DNA of 64,000 nt from Streptomyces sp. NBC_00690 (GCF_036226685.1 NZ_CP109009.1:2914001-2978000), one strand, 5' to 3'; positions 1 to 11,491 are shown, counted from the first letter of the stretch. Numbers and translations: made by a program. The notes: generated by a model from the letters alone, not told the origin.

Positions 1-473
1 AGCCGCGCGGGCAGGGGCGCGTACAGGTCCCCTTCGTACACTCGCCCGCCGGCCGACCGGACATTGCCCCGAGCGCAGTGCACGGCCCGCGGGTCGATGT
101 CGCAGGCATGGAGTTCGATCGGCCGTACGGAGTGGGCGAGCGCGGCGCCCAGGGCCCCGGAACCGCAGCACAGGTCGACGACGACGGAGTGCGGCCGGGT
201 GAGCGAAACGGCCTGCTCAACGAGGAATTCGGTACGGCGTCGGGGGACGAAAACCCCGGGGTCCACCCGTATCCGCAGGCCGGCGAAGGCCGCCCAGCCG
301 ACGATGTGCTCCAGGGGGTGGCCCAAGGCGCGGCGGTCCACCATCGTGGCGAGGGCTTCGGGCCCGGAGGCCGCGGCGAGGAGGAGGTCCGCCTCGTCCT
401 CGGCGAAGACGCAGCCGGCAGTCCGCAGCGTGCGGACTATGTCGTCGAGGGGCGGGAACGACGGAAGGGACAT
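1..473 (-). CDS. PrmC-like protein N5-glutamine methyltransferase, C-terminus cut by window edge
   Basis: The first 157 residues are present; the rest lies beyond the left edge. A short helical N-terminal region is followed by a Rossmann-fold SAM-binding domain. Visible motifs are FVPRRRTEFLVE (the family's usual FIPRPETE-like stretch), VVDLCCGSGALG (SAM motif I, about residues 103-114) and HACDIDPRAV (acidic residue of motif II). The NPPY catalytic loop would fall outside the window. The family methylates glutamine side chains, as PrmC does on release factors. The diverged FVPRRRTE form suggests the PrmC-related actinobacterial paralogue rather than true prmC. It is divergent from the dehydrogenase at 742. 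Start ATG at 473. Confidence 0.85.
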   Translation of the reverse strand, partial: MSLPSFPPLDDIVRTLRTAGCVFAEDEADLLLAAASGPEALATMVDRRALGHPLEHIVGWAAFAGLRIRVDPGVFVPRRRTEFLVEQAVSLTRPHSVVVDLCCGSGALGAALAHSVRPIELHACDIDPRAVHCARGNVRSAGGRVYEGDLYAPLPAR

Positions 474-741
474 GAAAGCCTTTCGGGAAACCGAAGGGCG
501 CTCCGTCCGTCAGCGCATTCCACGTCGAGGGACGAGGAGGCAGGGACACGGGGAGGAGAGCACCCGACTGGCGACAGCGGTAATGCGTCTCACCTCCTCA
601 GTCCGTTCATGGCACGGGAGGGTCACACTACCCGAACGTCCGTCGTACGGCAGGCTGGTCGGCGGGCCGGCCACACGCTGGTCGTCGGGGTTCGTCCCGG
701 TGTTCGCCAGTGGTTGAGGATCTTGGGAAGCGAGGGGCGCG

Positions 742-1671
742 ATGGCCGGTTGGAGCACTGCCGACATTCCGGATCAGCAGGGGCGCACGGCAGTGGTCAC
801 GGGTGCCAACAGCGGCATCGGGCTCTGCACCGCCGAAGCGCTGGCCGGTGGGGGCGCGGCGGTGGTTCTCGCCTGCCGGAGCGAGGAGCGGGGTGCCCGG
901 GCGGCGACCTGGGTGCGTGAGCGGGTGCCCGGGGCAGATGTCCGGGTGCGCCGACTGGACCTGGCGGACTTGGCGTCCGTGAGGGAGTTCGCGGCCTGGT
1001 ACCCGTACGACCGTCTCGATCTGCTGATCAACAACGCGGGGGTGATGGCGCTTCCGTTCGGGCGGACCGTCGACGGGTTCGAGCGGCAGTTCGGGGTGAA
1101 CCACCTGGGCCATTTCGCCCTGACCGGACTTCTCCTGCCCAGGCTGCTGACGACATCGGGCGCGCGGGTGGTGAGCGTGTCGAGCTTCATGCACCGGTTG
1201 GCCGGGCTGGACCTGGACGACCTCCAGAGCGAGCACCCGTACCGCAGGTGGATCGCGTACGCGCGGTCCAAGACGGCGAATCTGCTCTTCGTGCACGCGT
1301 TGGCGCGACGGCTGGCGGCGGTGGGTTCCGACGTGGTCGCAGCGGCGGCGCACCCCGGATACTCCGACACCAATCTGCAAGGCGCGGGTCCACGGATGGC
1401 GGGGGCCAGGGTGACGGAAGGCGTGATGTCCCTGGGCAACCGCTTGTTCGCCCAACCGGCCGCGGCGGGAGCGCTGCCCACCCTGTACGCAGCCACCGCA
1501 CCCGGCGTGCGACCCGACTCCTTCACCGGCCCGCGCATCGCCGGCTGGCGAGGTGCCCCGGCATCGGCGGGGCGCGCGGCCTGGGCCAGGGACGATGAAA
1601 CGGCCGAGCGGTTGTGGACGGCGTCCGCCACGCTGACGGGGGTGGTGTACGAGGGGCTCCCCTCGCCCTGA
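742..1671 (+). CDS. Short-chain dehydrogenase/reductase (SDR)
   Basis: 309 residues, a classical SDR with an NAD(P)-binding Rossmann fold. Seen: the cofactor glycine motif TGANSGIG (about residues 20-27), NNAGVM, the catalytic serine in VVSVSS, and the YxxxK pair in YARSK. The DRLD/NNAGVMALPF and HLGHFALTGLL stretches resemble retinol-dehydrogenase-like and WW-domain-oxidoreductase-like bacterial SDRs. The substrate cannot be read from sequence. An SD-like GAGGGG lies about 6 nt before the ATG. It is a single gene facing right, followed by 283 bp of repetitive intergenic DNA. Confidence 0.9.
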   Translation: MAGWSTADIPDQQGRTAVVTGANSGIGLCTAEALAGGGAAVVLACRSEERGARAATWVRERVPGADVRVRRLDLADLASVREFAAWYPYDRLDLLINNAGVMALPFGRTVDGFERQFGVNHLGHFALTGLLLPRLLTTSGARVVSVSSFMHRLAGLDLDDLQSEHPYRRWIAYARSKTANLLFVHALARRLAAVGSDVVAAAAHPGYSDTNLQGAGPRMAGARVTEGVMSLGNRLFAQPAAAGALPTLYAATAPGVRPDSFTGPRIAGWRGAPASAGRAAWARDDETAERLWTASATLTGVVYEGLPSP

Positions 1672-1954
1672 TCTCCGGTCTGCGCGTTCTCTGCGCGTTC
1701 CCTGCGTGGCCTGTGTTGCCTGCCCTATCTGTGTGGCCTGCCAACTCTGTGGTCACCGCATTCTGTGCGCTCCCTGCGTTCGCTGCGTGTCTGCGCCCCG
1801 TGCCACGAGAGGCGTGCGCCGCGTCAAGGTCGTGTGAAGTCGCGGGCCCTGAGCGCCAAGACCGCGACAAAGAGGCGCGGCTGCTGCCGAACACGCCACC
1901 ACGCTGGGGCTGCCCTCCCCATCTCAGGGCACCACCCCAGGAGGTACGCAGCCC
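1672..1954. repeat. Intergenic region with degenerate short-period repeats
   Basis: No gene is supported here. Roughly 1680-1805 is built from variants of a 9-12 base unit containing CTGCGT/CTGTGT followed by a C/T-rich stretch (for example CTGCGCGTTC, CCTGCGTGGC, CCTGCGTTCG). The remaining sequence up to 1954 carries an AGGAGG ribosome binding site about 11 nt ahead of the transporter ATG. Confidence 0.6.
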
Positions 1955-3835
1955 ATGACCGCCCTGTCCATGCCGGCCGACTCAGCAGACACGGCAGGGC
2001 CGCCCGAACCGCCACGGCCCGTCCCCGGCGAACGGCACCGGCTCACCGCCGTGCAGGGTCTCGCCGCGCTGTCCCTCGATGCGATGGCATCGGTCGCCTA
2101 CGGTCCCGAGGCCATCGTCCTGGTCCTGGCCACGGCGGGCGGCGTGGGGCTCGGCTACACCCTGCCCGTCACCCTGGCCATCGCCGCACTGCTCGCCGTA
2201 CTGGTGGCCTCCTACCGTCAGGTCATCGCCGCGTTCCCCGACGGTGGCGGCGCCTACGCGGTCGCGCGAGCCCATCTGGGCCGCCGCACCTCACTGGTCG
2301 CCGCCGCCTCGCTGGTGCTGGACTACGTGCTCAACGTCGCCGTCTCGGTCACCGCCGGCGTGGCGGCCCTGACGTCGGCCTTCCCCGCGCTCTACGACGA
2401 CCGGCTCCTGCTCTGTCTGGCCGTGCTCCTGCTGGTCACCGGAGTGAACCTGCGGGGGATCGTCGACTCGGCCCGGGTGTTCATCGTGCCCACGGCCGTC
2501 TTCGTCGGCTCGATCCTCACCTTGATCGTGGTGGGCCTGTTCCGCAGTGCACCTGCGTCCACCGAGGCTGCGGCCGGCCATGCGTCCATCGTCGGTGACA
2601 GTGCGACCACCGTGGGAGCGCTTCTGCTGGTGAAGGCGTTCGCCTCCGGCTGTTCGGCACTCACCGGGGTGGAAGCGGTCGCCAACGCCGTACCGTCCTT
2701 CCGCACCCCGGCCGCCCGCCGCGCCCAGCGGACCGAAGTGGCCCTCGGTGCGCTGCTGGGCGTGATGCTGATCGGGCTCTCAGTGCTGATCGGCCGCTTC
2801 CACCTCCAGCCGGTCGAGGGGGTGACCGTCCTCGCCCAACTCGCGGACGCTTCACTCGGCCACGGCTGGGGCTTCTACCTGGTGCAGTTCGCCACGGTGG
2901 TGCTGCTCGCACTGGCCGCGAACACCTCCTTCGGTGGGCTACCGGTGCTGATGTCGCTGCTGGCGCGGGACAACTACCTGCCGCACCTGTTCCAGTTGAA
3001 GGCGGACCGCGAGGTGCACCGCCACGGCGTGGTGGCGCTCGCCGCCGTGGCGGGGGTGCTGTTGTTCTTCTCCGGCGGGGACACCAACACCTTGGTGCCG
3101 CTCTTCGCGATCGGTGTCTTCGTGGGCTTCACCATCTGTCAGACGGGCATGGTCATCCACTGGCGCATCGACCGCTCGGCGGGCTGGCGGCTCAAAGTGC
3201 TGCTGAACGGTCTGGGCGCCGTGCTCACCGGCGTCAGCGCCGTGGTGGTGAGCGCCACGAAGTTCACCGAGGGTGCATGGTCGGTCCTGATCGCCCTGCC
3301 CATGCTGGTGGTGCTCTTCGAATGCGTCCACGGGGCGTACGGGAACCTCGACGAGCGGATGGAGTTCGGGCGGGTGCCGGCGGCACCGCACCGCTCCCGC
3401 TCGCTGGTGATCGTTCCCGTATCGCATCTGTCGCGGCTGACGCGGGAGGCGGTGAACGCGGCGGTGTCACTGGGGGACGAGGTACGCGCGGTCACGGTGG
3501 TCCACCAGGACGAGGACGACCGGGCCGCGGCACGGACCTTGCGGCGCGACTGGGAGCGGTGGAACCCGGGTGTGGAACTGGTGGAGTTGACCACCCGGCG
3601 CCGCACGATCGGACGGCCGGTGTCAGAGTATGTGCGCAAGATCTACCGCTACCACCCGGGCACCCGGGTGACGGTGTTGATCGCAGAGGTGGAGCCGGAC
3701 CGGCTGTGGCAGCGGCTGCTCCAGAACCAACGGGGTGCGGTGCTGGCCCGTGCGGTGCGCCGGGACACGGCCGCCGTCATCTGTCGGCTGCGCTTTCGGC
3801 TGGCTGCACCGGGGCGGGCGGCGAAGGCACCCTGA
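1955..3835 (+). CDS. APC-superfamily transporter with C-terminal cytoplasmic domain, KimA-like (probable K+ importer)
   Basis: 626 residues: about 12 hydrophobic segments (residues 35-470), then a soluble tail of about 130 residues that looks like a universal-stress-protein fold. From memory, the membrane part matches Bacillus KimA (YdaO) closely: SLDAMASVAYG with D42 and Y49 in the same D-x6-Y spacing as KimA D36/Y43, then SYRQVIAAFPDGGGAY, SGCSALTGVEA and LAANTSFGG. KimA is a proton-coupled high-affinity potassium importer that binds c-di-AMP through its tail. I infer K+ import here; automatic annotation would probably say amino-acid permease. An AGGAGG site precedes the ATG. The gene is convergent with the regulator at 3898. 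Confidence 0.8.
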   Translation: MTALSMPADSADTAGPPEPPRPVPGERHRLTAVQGLAALSLDAMASVAYGPEAIVLVLATAGGVGLGYTLPVTLAIAALLAVLVASYRQVIAAFPDGGGAYAVARAHLGRRTSLVAAASLVLDYVLNVAVSVTAGVAALTSAFPALYDDRLLLCLAVLLLVTGVNLRGIVDSARVFIVPTAVFVGSILTLIVVGLFRSAPASTEAAAGHASIVGDSATTVGALLLVKAFASGCSALTGVEAVANAVPSFRTPAARRAQRTEVALGALLGVMLIGLSVLIGRFHLQPVEGVTVLAQLADASLGHGWGFYLVQFATVVLLALAANTSFGGLPVLMSLLARDNYLPHLFQLKADREVHRHGVVALAAVAGVLLFFSGGDTNTLVPLFAIGVFVGFTICQTGMVIHWRIDRSAGWRLKVLLNGLGAVLTGVSAVVVSATKFTEGAWSVLIALPMLVVLFECVHGAYGNLDERMEFGRVPAAPHRSRSLVIVPVSHLSRLTREAVNAAVSLGDEVRAVTVVHQDEDDRAAARTLRRDWERWNPGVELVELTTRRRTIGRPVSEYVRKIYRYHPGTRVTVLIAEVEPDRLWQRLLQNQRGAVLARAVRRDTAAVICRLRFRLAAPGRAAKAP

Positions 3836-3859
3836 CACGGCAGCGCGCCCCGTGTCGAT

Positions 3860-3879
3860 CTCCGTGTGAGGGCACGGAG
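3860..3879. terminator. Bidirectional hairpin between convergent genes
   Basis: A 7-bp perfect stem, CTCCGTG / CACGGAG, with a 6-nt loop lies in the 62 bp between the ends of the transporter and the ArsR-type gene. There is no T-run, which is usual for high-GC actinobacteria. Confidence 0.5.
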
Positions 3880-3897
3880 TGACCGAACGGGGGGCCT

Positions 3898-4938
3898 TCA
3901 GCCCGCCACCTCCGCCGGCGCCCCTCCCCTCAGCAGGGCGGCGCCCAGGGGGGTGAGCGTGTGCAGCACGGCATTGCCGTGGCGCAGGGTCAGGACCAAG
4001 CCCGCCTCGCGCAGTACGGCGGCGTGCTGGCTGGCGGAGGCGAGCGATACACCTGCCCTTCGGGCGAGTTCACTGGTCGTACATCCATAGCGGATCGCCT
4101 GGAGAACGGCCGAGCGCGTGTGTCCGACGAGCTTGCCGAGCGACGGGGTGAGCGTGGAGCCGCTCGTCTCCCCGAACGCGGGATCGGGGGTGTGGGCGAC
4201 CGGATAGACCAGCACCGGGGGGAGCTTCGGATCGCGGTAGACCACCGGGGTGCCACGGCAGAAGAAGGACGGCTGGAGCAGCAACCCCCGACCGTTCAGA
4301 TGGACTTCGCGGTCGACGGGGTAGTCGGACTCCAGCACGGGGGCGCGCCAGCGGAGCACGGGGGGCAGCGAGCCGAGCAGTTCGGCCGCGCCGCCGTCGA
4401 GCAGCGCCCGCCCCCGTACGGCCCGGTCCGCCTCGACGCGGGCCTGGATCTGTGACCAGTACGGCACGATGGCGGCGCTGTGGTAGCTGCGGAGCACGGA
4501 GATGAGCTTGGCGAGCTGCTCCGGAGCGCCCTGGGCGAGGGCGGCGAGCCGACCGGAACGCTCAGCAGGTCGCTCCGCCGCGCGCTCGGCCGTCCGATCG
4601 CTGTCGGCGGCCCGCGCTGCTGACACCCGGTTCAGTTCGCATTGGAGTCTGTCGGGCGCGGTCGCGCGTATCGCTTCAAGTCCCGGCTCCAGGCCGCCCC
4701 TGCCTTCCGGAGGAGTCAGAAAGTCGGGGAAATAGCCGCGCGTCGGCACCAGCGCGGCCAGCAGACTCGTTTCACCATTCAACCGCGACCGTGTTTCCGA
4801 CCGCCATTCTCCGAACACCTGAGCACGACGCCGCTCTCTCAATCGATGAAAGCTCAGAATCGTTTCCCACAACGCATCCGGTCTGACGGCCATTCGCACT
4901 CTGGCGAGGTCGTCCCCAGTGAAATGGATACGTAGCAC
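3898..4938 (-). CDS. ArsR/SmtB-type winged-helix regulator with N-terminal DUF5937-like region
   Basis: 346 residues. The last 80 form a winged helix: TRSAVLQAIRYGCTTSELARR, then SLASASQHAAVLREAGLVLTLR as recognition helix and wing. No cysteine metal site of classic ArsR is visible, so metal sensing is unlikely. The long N-terminal part (LRIHFTGDDLARVRMA onward) matches the actinobacterial arrangement I know as DUF5937 plus HTH. I chose the GTG at 4938 because GGGGG lies 5 nt upstream and the homologous start LRIHFT follows at once; the frame is open to 4995. Its target is unknown. It is followed on its 5' side by a 720-bp gap. Confidence 0.8.
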   Translation of the reverse strand: MLRIHFTGDDLARVRMAVRPDALWETILSFHRLRERRRAQVFGEWRSETRSRLNGETSLLAALVPTRGYFPDFLTPPEGRGGLEPGLEAIRATAPDRLQCELNRVSAARAADSDRTAERAAERPAERSGRLAALAQGAPEQLAKLISVLRSYHSAAIVPYWSQIQARVEADRAVRGRALLDGGAAELLGSLPPVLRWRAPVLESDYPVDREVHLNGRGLLLQPSFFCRGTPVVYRDPKLPPVLVYPVAHTPDPAFGETSGSTLTPSLGKLVGHTRSAVLQAIRYGCTTSELARRAGVSLASASQHAAVLREAGLVLTLRHGNAVLHTLTPLGAALLRGGAPAEVAG

Positions 4939-5331
4939 TGAACCCCCACTGTTGCACCCGCAATCGCCCCGATCACTGAGTATGCACGCCATCACAACCG
5001 GTTACCACGGAGTTTCAGCCAGAGTTGAAATGTCTCGCCGGGGTTGGGTGCGAAACGAAAGGCTGTACGGCGTCGGGCAGGTTCCTTCTGTCTCCGATGG
5101 ACGTGACGAGGACCGTGGGGGGCTTCGCACATCCGGCGGCGGGTGACAGAGGGTGCGGCTCCCTGTCCGGCTTGGGTAATGGGGCGCGGTACGTGGATGG
5201 GGATCCGCGTGCCGCGCCCCTCCTGTTCTTTGCTGAACGAACGACAGAAATAAGGTTCCGTCAAGATCAGCCAAAATCTTCATATTCACGCGAGCAACTG
5301 GCCTTGGCGAATGTGTCGAAAGAAACACCAG

Positions 5332-5361
5332 GGGTGGACACGCACTACGGCGTGTCCACCC
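5332..5361. terminator. Strong isolated hairpin (12-bp stem)
   Basis: GGGTGGACACGC and GCGTGTCCACCC form a perfect 12-bp stem around a 6-nt loop. On the plus strand it is followed by a T-rich stretch (TCTCTGTGTGTT), as in an intrinsic terminator, yet no plus-strand gene is recognised just upstream. Confidence 0.55.
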
Positions 5362-5620
5362 TCTCTGTGTGTTAAAGAAGCGCGCACAGAAGTGAAGTTG
5401 AGCGGTGCGGCGGCCCCATGGGGCACCACCCCCGGGCGGCGTGAGTCAACTTTATCCAACGGCACTCAACGCATCTCAACGTCCCAGCGCGCGGGCTGCC
5501 CGCGGCCGGGGGTCCGTGGCCACTGCACGGGGGCGGGCGGACCACAGTCGTTCGTGCCGCGCAACGCGCCTTTACGGATTCACGGACTCGTTGAGTCGGG
5601 CGCGCCCGCTGACAGTGTCA

Positions 5621-5650
5621 CCGCGCCGGCCCGCTGACGGGCCGGCGCGG
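5621..5650 (-). terminator. ppdK terminator hairpin
   Basis: A perfect 13-bp G/C stem (CCGCGCCGGCCCG / CGGGCCGGCGCGG) with a 4-nt loop ends 8 nt beyond the ppdK stop codon. Confidence 0.8.
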
Positions 5651-5658
5651 CCGGATGA

Positions 5659-8385
<2,727 letters not shown>

Positions 8386-8696
8386 GGCTCTCGACTCTCC
8401 CCGAAGCTCGGTGGCTGCCCTGACGGCGAGGAACATACCCATATCAAAGGCTTTTGGGCACGCCCACTTGGCCGTCATACGGCTGTAACCACTCGTCCGC
8501 CACCAGATCGAAAGTGACCGCCAAGTGAAGGGCACACAGCAGCCCGCTCGGCATGTGTTCACAACTTGAACGCACGGGCACACGGCGCGAGCAGTTCACC
8601 CCGTTCGGCGACGCTGGGTGGTATTCGACTTCAGCGAATGAAGCCAGAGAGGGTGGCACTGAGTGCCGCCCTTATGAGAGGTGAGGGAATCATATG

Positions 8697-8714
8697 TGCG
8701 CTCAATTGAGCGCA
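8697..8714. promoter_or_regulatory. 18-bp perfect palindrome
   Basis: TGCGCTCAATTGAGCGCA is fully self-complementary, a form typical of a dimeric repressor site. It lies 23 bp beyond the MFS gene stop and about 310 bp before the ppdK start, so it could also act in termination of the MFS transcript. Confidence 0.55.
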
Positions 8715-8729
8715 ACCCTTATCAAGGGT
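8715..8729. promoter_or_regulatory. Inverted repeat abutting the palindrome
   Basis: ACCCTT-ATC-AAGGGT directly adjoins the 18-bp palindrome. Together they form a compact double dyad between the MFS gene and ppdK. Confidence 0.45.
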
Positions 8730-8737
8730 GGTGTTAA

Positions 8738-10048
8738 TCACGCCTTATCGGAGGAGGTCGGTCCACCATCCGGACCAGGAGCCACCACCCCCGCGCCATC
8801 GAAACCGTCCGCTCCCCGGCCCGATCCCTCGGCGCTCAGGAGCACGCTCCTGCTCCGCGGCAGTAGCAGCGGAGTGGCCAGGAGGAGGACTCCCGCGGCG
8901 GCGATCGCGGCGCGCGGGCCGGTGAAGGCGGCAAGAAGCCCCCATCCGGCGGTCAGGGCCGCGATCGAGAGGCTGGTGCTGACCGACCAGGCGGCCAACG
9001 TGCGGGCGACCCGGTCCGGGTCTGCGTGGTGGAGCCGATAGGTGGCCAGCACCGGATTGAACAGACCGCAGCAGGTCACCAGGCCGAACTGGACGACGAT
9101 CACCAGGACGATTCCGAAGACGCCGGGCTGGACGAACGCCAGACCCAGCGGCCACCACGCACGCAGTGTTCCGGCGGCAAGCAGCACCTCGTACTGTCCG
9201 AACCGCTTCACGAGCAGGTGGGCGAGGCGCGAGGCGACCAGACCGCCGATGCACGGGGCTGCGAACACGAGACCGTACTGCCAGGGGGCGTATCCGAGGC
9301 CGCGCAGCAGAAGGAGGGCGAGCAGCGGTTCGGAGGCCATGATCAGGCCGTTGACCGCGATCGCATTGAGGAACAGCGGGCGCAGCACCGGGTGCGTGAG
9401 GATGTGGCGCCATCCTTCGAACAGTTCGCGCGGGTGCAATCGCTGGGCACCGGCCCGTTCGGGGCTCGGTTCCGTCCCGCCGATGCTGCGGATGCCCAGC
9501 GCCGAGAGCAGATAGCTGGCCGCGTCGGCGGCCACGGTCGTCACCGGGCCGAACATCCCGACCGCCACCCCTCCGAGCGGTGGTCCGAGCATGGTCGCGC
9601 TCCAGGTCGTGGACTCGAACCGGCCGTGCGCGACGAGGAGGTCCCCCGGGGGCAGCAGCGCCCGCAGATAGGCGCCGCTGGCCGCCCTGAAGGCGATGTC
9701 GGCCGCGGCGACGACGACGGAGACGATGAGGAGTTGGGCGAAGCCGAGCCATCCGAGCGCGAACGCGACGGGGATGCTCATGAGCGCCGCGAACCGGGTC
9801 AGGTCCATCGCCACCATGACGGGCCGTTTGCGGCGGAACTCGACCCACGGGCCGAGCGGTAACGCGACCAGCGCCCCAACAGCCCGCCCCGCCGCGGCCA
9901 GTGCCGCCACCTGGGCCGGCCCCGCGTCCAGCACGACGATCGCCAGCAGCGGGAACGCGCCGAACCCGAGCGAGGTGCCGTACGCGCTGATGGCGTACGC
10001 GCCCCACAGCCGTCGAAATCGGCGCCCCAGCCCCCGCTTCACCGCCAT
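8738..10048 (-). CDS. MFS transporter
   Basis: 436 residues with about 12 predicted membrane segments. The GPWVEFRRKRPVMVAMDLTRF stretch between TM2 and TM3 is the usual MFS loop motif in diverged form. The arrangement resembles the MFS_3/enterobactin-exporter-like group of bacterial efflux proteins; the substrate is unknown. The start at 10048 (MAVKRGLGRR, preceded by GCGAGG) is preferred; an ATG at 10075 and a GTG at 10042 are alternatives. It is read toward ppdK and separated from it by 352 bp. Confidence 0.85.
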   Translation of the reverse strand: MAVKRGLGRRFRRLWGAYAISAYGTSLGFGAFPLLAIVVLDAGPAQVAALAAAGRAVGALVALPLGPWVEFRRKRPVMVAMDLTRFAALMSIPVAFALGWLGFAQLLIVSVVVAAADIAFRAASGAYLRALLPPGDLLVAHGRFESTTWSATMLGPPLGGVAVGMFGPVTTVAADAASYLLSALGIRSIGGTEPSPERAGAQRLHPRELFEGWRHILTHPVLRPLFLNAIAVNGLIMASEPLLALLLLRGLGYAPWQYGLVFAAPCIGGLVASRLAHLLVKRFGQYEVLLAAGTLRAWWPLGLAFVQPGVFGIVLVIVVQFGLVTCCGLFNPVLATYRLHHADPDRVARTLAAWSVSTSLSIAALTAGWGLLAAFTGPRAAIAAAGVLLLATPLLLPRSRSVLLSAEGSGRGADGFDGAGVVAPGPDGGPTSSDKA

Positions 10049-10285
10049 GCCTCGCTCGACCCCCGCCCGGGACACACACCCACACGCTCACCTGACCGCA
10101 GGCATCAAACCCCACAGCGGCAGCCGGAGGGGCTCGGTCCGGACAACCGACACGGAAGGGGCGAGCCGCTAACCGGTGGTCGTGTGCGTCTGGGGGTCGA
10201 CCAGCGGTCCGTTAGCCGAGTGTGGCCCGGAGTGCCACGACGCCGGGGAACCGGGGCCGGGGCAGGCGGCAGGGCGGCGGGAGGC

Positions 10286-11485
10286 TCAGCCGCCCGAGGT
10301 GTCCAACTCGGCGTCCGCGCCGAGTGCCGCACAGTCGTAGGGGTCCTTCAGCCAGCCGTCCGGCAGCACCACCCGGTTGTTGCCGGAGGTGCGCCCCCGC
10401 GGTCCGTCCGCCCCCAACGGCCAGGGCTGGTCCAGCTCCAACAGCCCCAACTGGTCGTCGAGTTCGGCCAGCGACGAGGTGATCGCGAGTCGCTTGCGCA
10501 TCTCGGAGCCGACCGCGAACCCCTTGAGGTACCAGGCCACGTGCTTGCGGAAGTCGATCACGCCACGGGATTCATCGCCGATCCACTCCCCCAGCAGTTC
10601 GGCGTGGCGGCGCATCACGGCTGCGACCTCGCGGAGCGTGGGTGTCGCGGCGGGACCCCCGCCGCCCTCGAAAGCGGCGACCAGATCGGCGAAGAGCCAG
10701 GGGCGCCCCAGACAGCCGCGCCCCACGACCACACCGTCGCAGCCGGTCTCGCGCACCATCCGCAGGGCGTCGTCCGCCGACCAGATGTCCCCGTTGCCGA
10801 GCACCGGAATCTCCGGGACGTGCTCCTTGAGTCGCGCGATGGCGTCCCAGTCGGCAGTGCCGCCGTAGTGCTGGGCGGCGGTGCGACCGTGCAGGGCGAT
10901 GGCCGTGACCCCCTCGTCCACCGCGATCCGTCCGGCGTCCAGATAGGTGATGTGGTCGTCGTCGATGCCCTTGCGCATCTTCATCGTGACCGGAAGGGCG
11001 CCTGCGTTCCCCACGGCCTCGTGCAGGATCGCGCGCAGCAGCGGCCTCTTGTACGGGAGGGCCGATCCGCCGCCCTTGCGGGTCACCTTGGGGACGGGGC
11101 AGCCGAAGTTGAGGTCGATGTGATCGGCGAGGTCCTCGTCCACGATCATGCGGACGGCCTTGCCGACGGTCACCGGGTCCACTCCGTACAGCTGGATGGA
11201 ACGCGGGGTTTCGTTCTCATCGAAGTGGATCAGATGCATGGTCTTCTCGTTGCGCTCGACCAGCGCCCGAGTGGTGATCATCTCGCTGACGAAGAGCCCC
11301 TTGCTGCCCGGTTCCGCCGGCGTTGCCGTCCGACCGCCGAAGGTGCGGACGCCTTCGGCGAACTCCCGGCACAGTGTCCGAAAGGGGGCATTGGTGATCC
11401 CGGCCATCGGCGCGAGCACCACCGGGGGCGTCACCGCGTGCGGACCGATGGCGAGCTTCGGGTAGGAGGGGGCAGACGTGGTCAT
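10286..11485 (-). CDS. dusB: tRNA-dihydrouridine synthase
   Basis: 399 residues, the normal length. This flavoprotein reduces specific uridines of tRNA to dihydrouridine using NADPH. Seen: the FMN barrel start VVLAPMAGITNAPFR, the DLNFGCPVPKVTRKGGGSAL stretch carrying the catalytic cysteine, and GNGDIWSADDA and GVVVGRGCLGRPWLF at the phosphate-binding end of the barrel. There is no Shine-Dalgarno sequence. GACAAT lies exactly 6 nt before the ATG, pointing to a leaderless mRNA. It is divergent from the DHA2 exporter with only 64 bp between starts. Confidence 0.95.
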   Translation of the reverse strand: MTTSAPSYPKLAIGPHAVTPPVVLAPMAGITNAPFRTLCREFAEGVRTFGGRTATPAEPGSKGLFVSEMITTRALVERNEKTMHLIHFDENETPRSIQLYGVDPVTVGKAVRMIVDEDLADHIDLNFGCPVPKVTRKGGGSALPYKRPLLRAILHEAVGNAGALPVTMKMRKGIDDDHITYLDAGRIAVDEGVTAIALHGRTAAQHYGGTADWDAIARLKEHVPEIPVLGNGDIWSADDALRMVRETGCDGVVVGRGCLGRPWLFADLVAAFEGGGGPAATPTLREVAAVMRRHAELLGEWIGDESRGVIDFRKHVAWYLKGFAVGSEMRKRLAITSSLAELDDQLGLLELDQPWPLGADGPRGRTSGNNRVVLPDGWLKDPYDCAALGADAELDTSGG

Positions 11486-11491
11486 CCGTCC

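Larger units (their letters stand above)
4939..5658. other. 720-bp gene-poor interval between the regulator and ppdK
   Basis: No open frame here has convincing codon bias. The interval holds the promoter side of the ArsR-type gene, a perfect 12-bp-stem hairpin at 5332-5361 and the ppdK terminator at 5621-5650. Its middle (5220-5300) is noticeably more A/T-rich than its surroundings, which could mean a promoter or a small RNA. I cannot define either. Confidence 0.5.
8386..8737. other. 352-bp region upstream of ppdK
   Basis: Contains the ppdK promoter region and, near its right end, two adjacent inverted repeats (8697-8714 and 8715-8729). No gene is supported. Confidence 0.5.

Noticed and set aside
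510..620. A possible GTG-started leader peptide ending SSPCPCLLVPRRGMR upstream of the methyltransferase
   Set aside because: The purine-rich site abuts the GTG with no spacer, no codon run suggests attenuation, and it matches no leader family I know.
1800..1954. A ydaO-type c-di-AMP riboswitch ahead of the KimA-like gene
   Set aside because: I searched by eye for the conserved motif blocks and paired stems and did not find them; the leader contains only an SD and repeats.
5002..5283. A minus-strand frame starting MKILADLDGTLFLS, which resembles the HAD motif DxDGT
   Set aside because: The likeness stops after the first motif; the rest is Arg/Pro/Ser-rich with no further HAD motifs and no codon bias.
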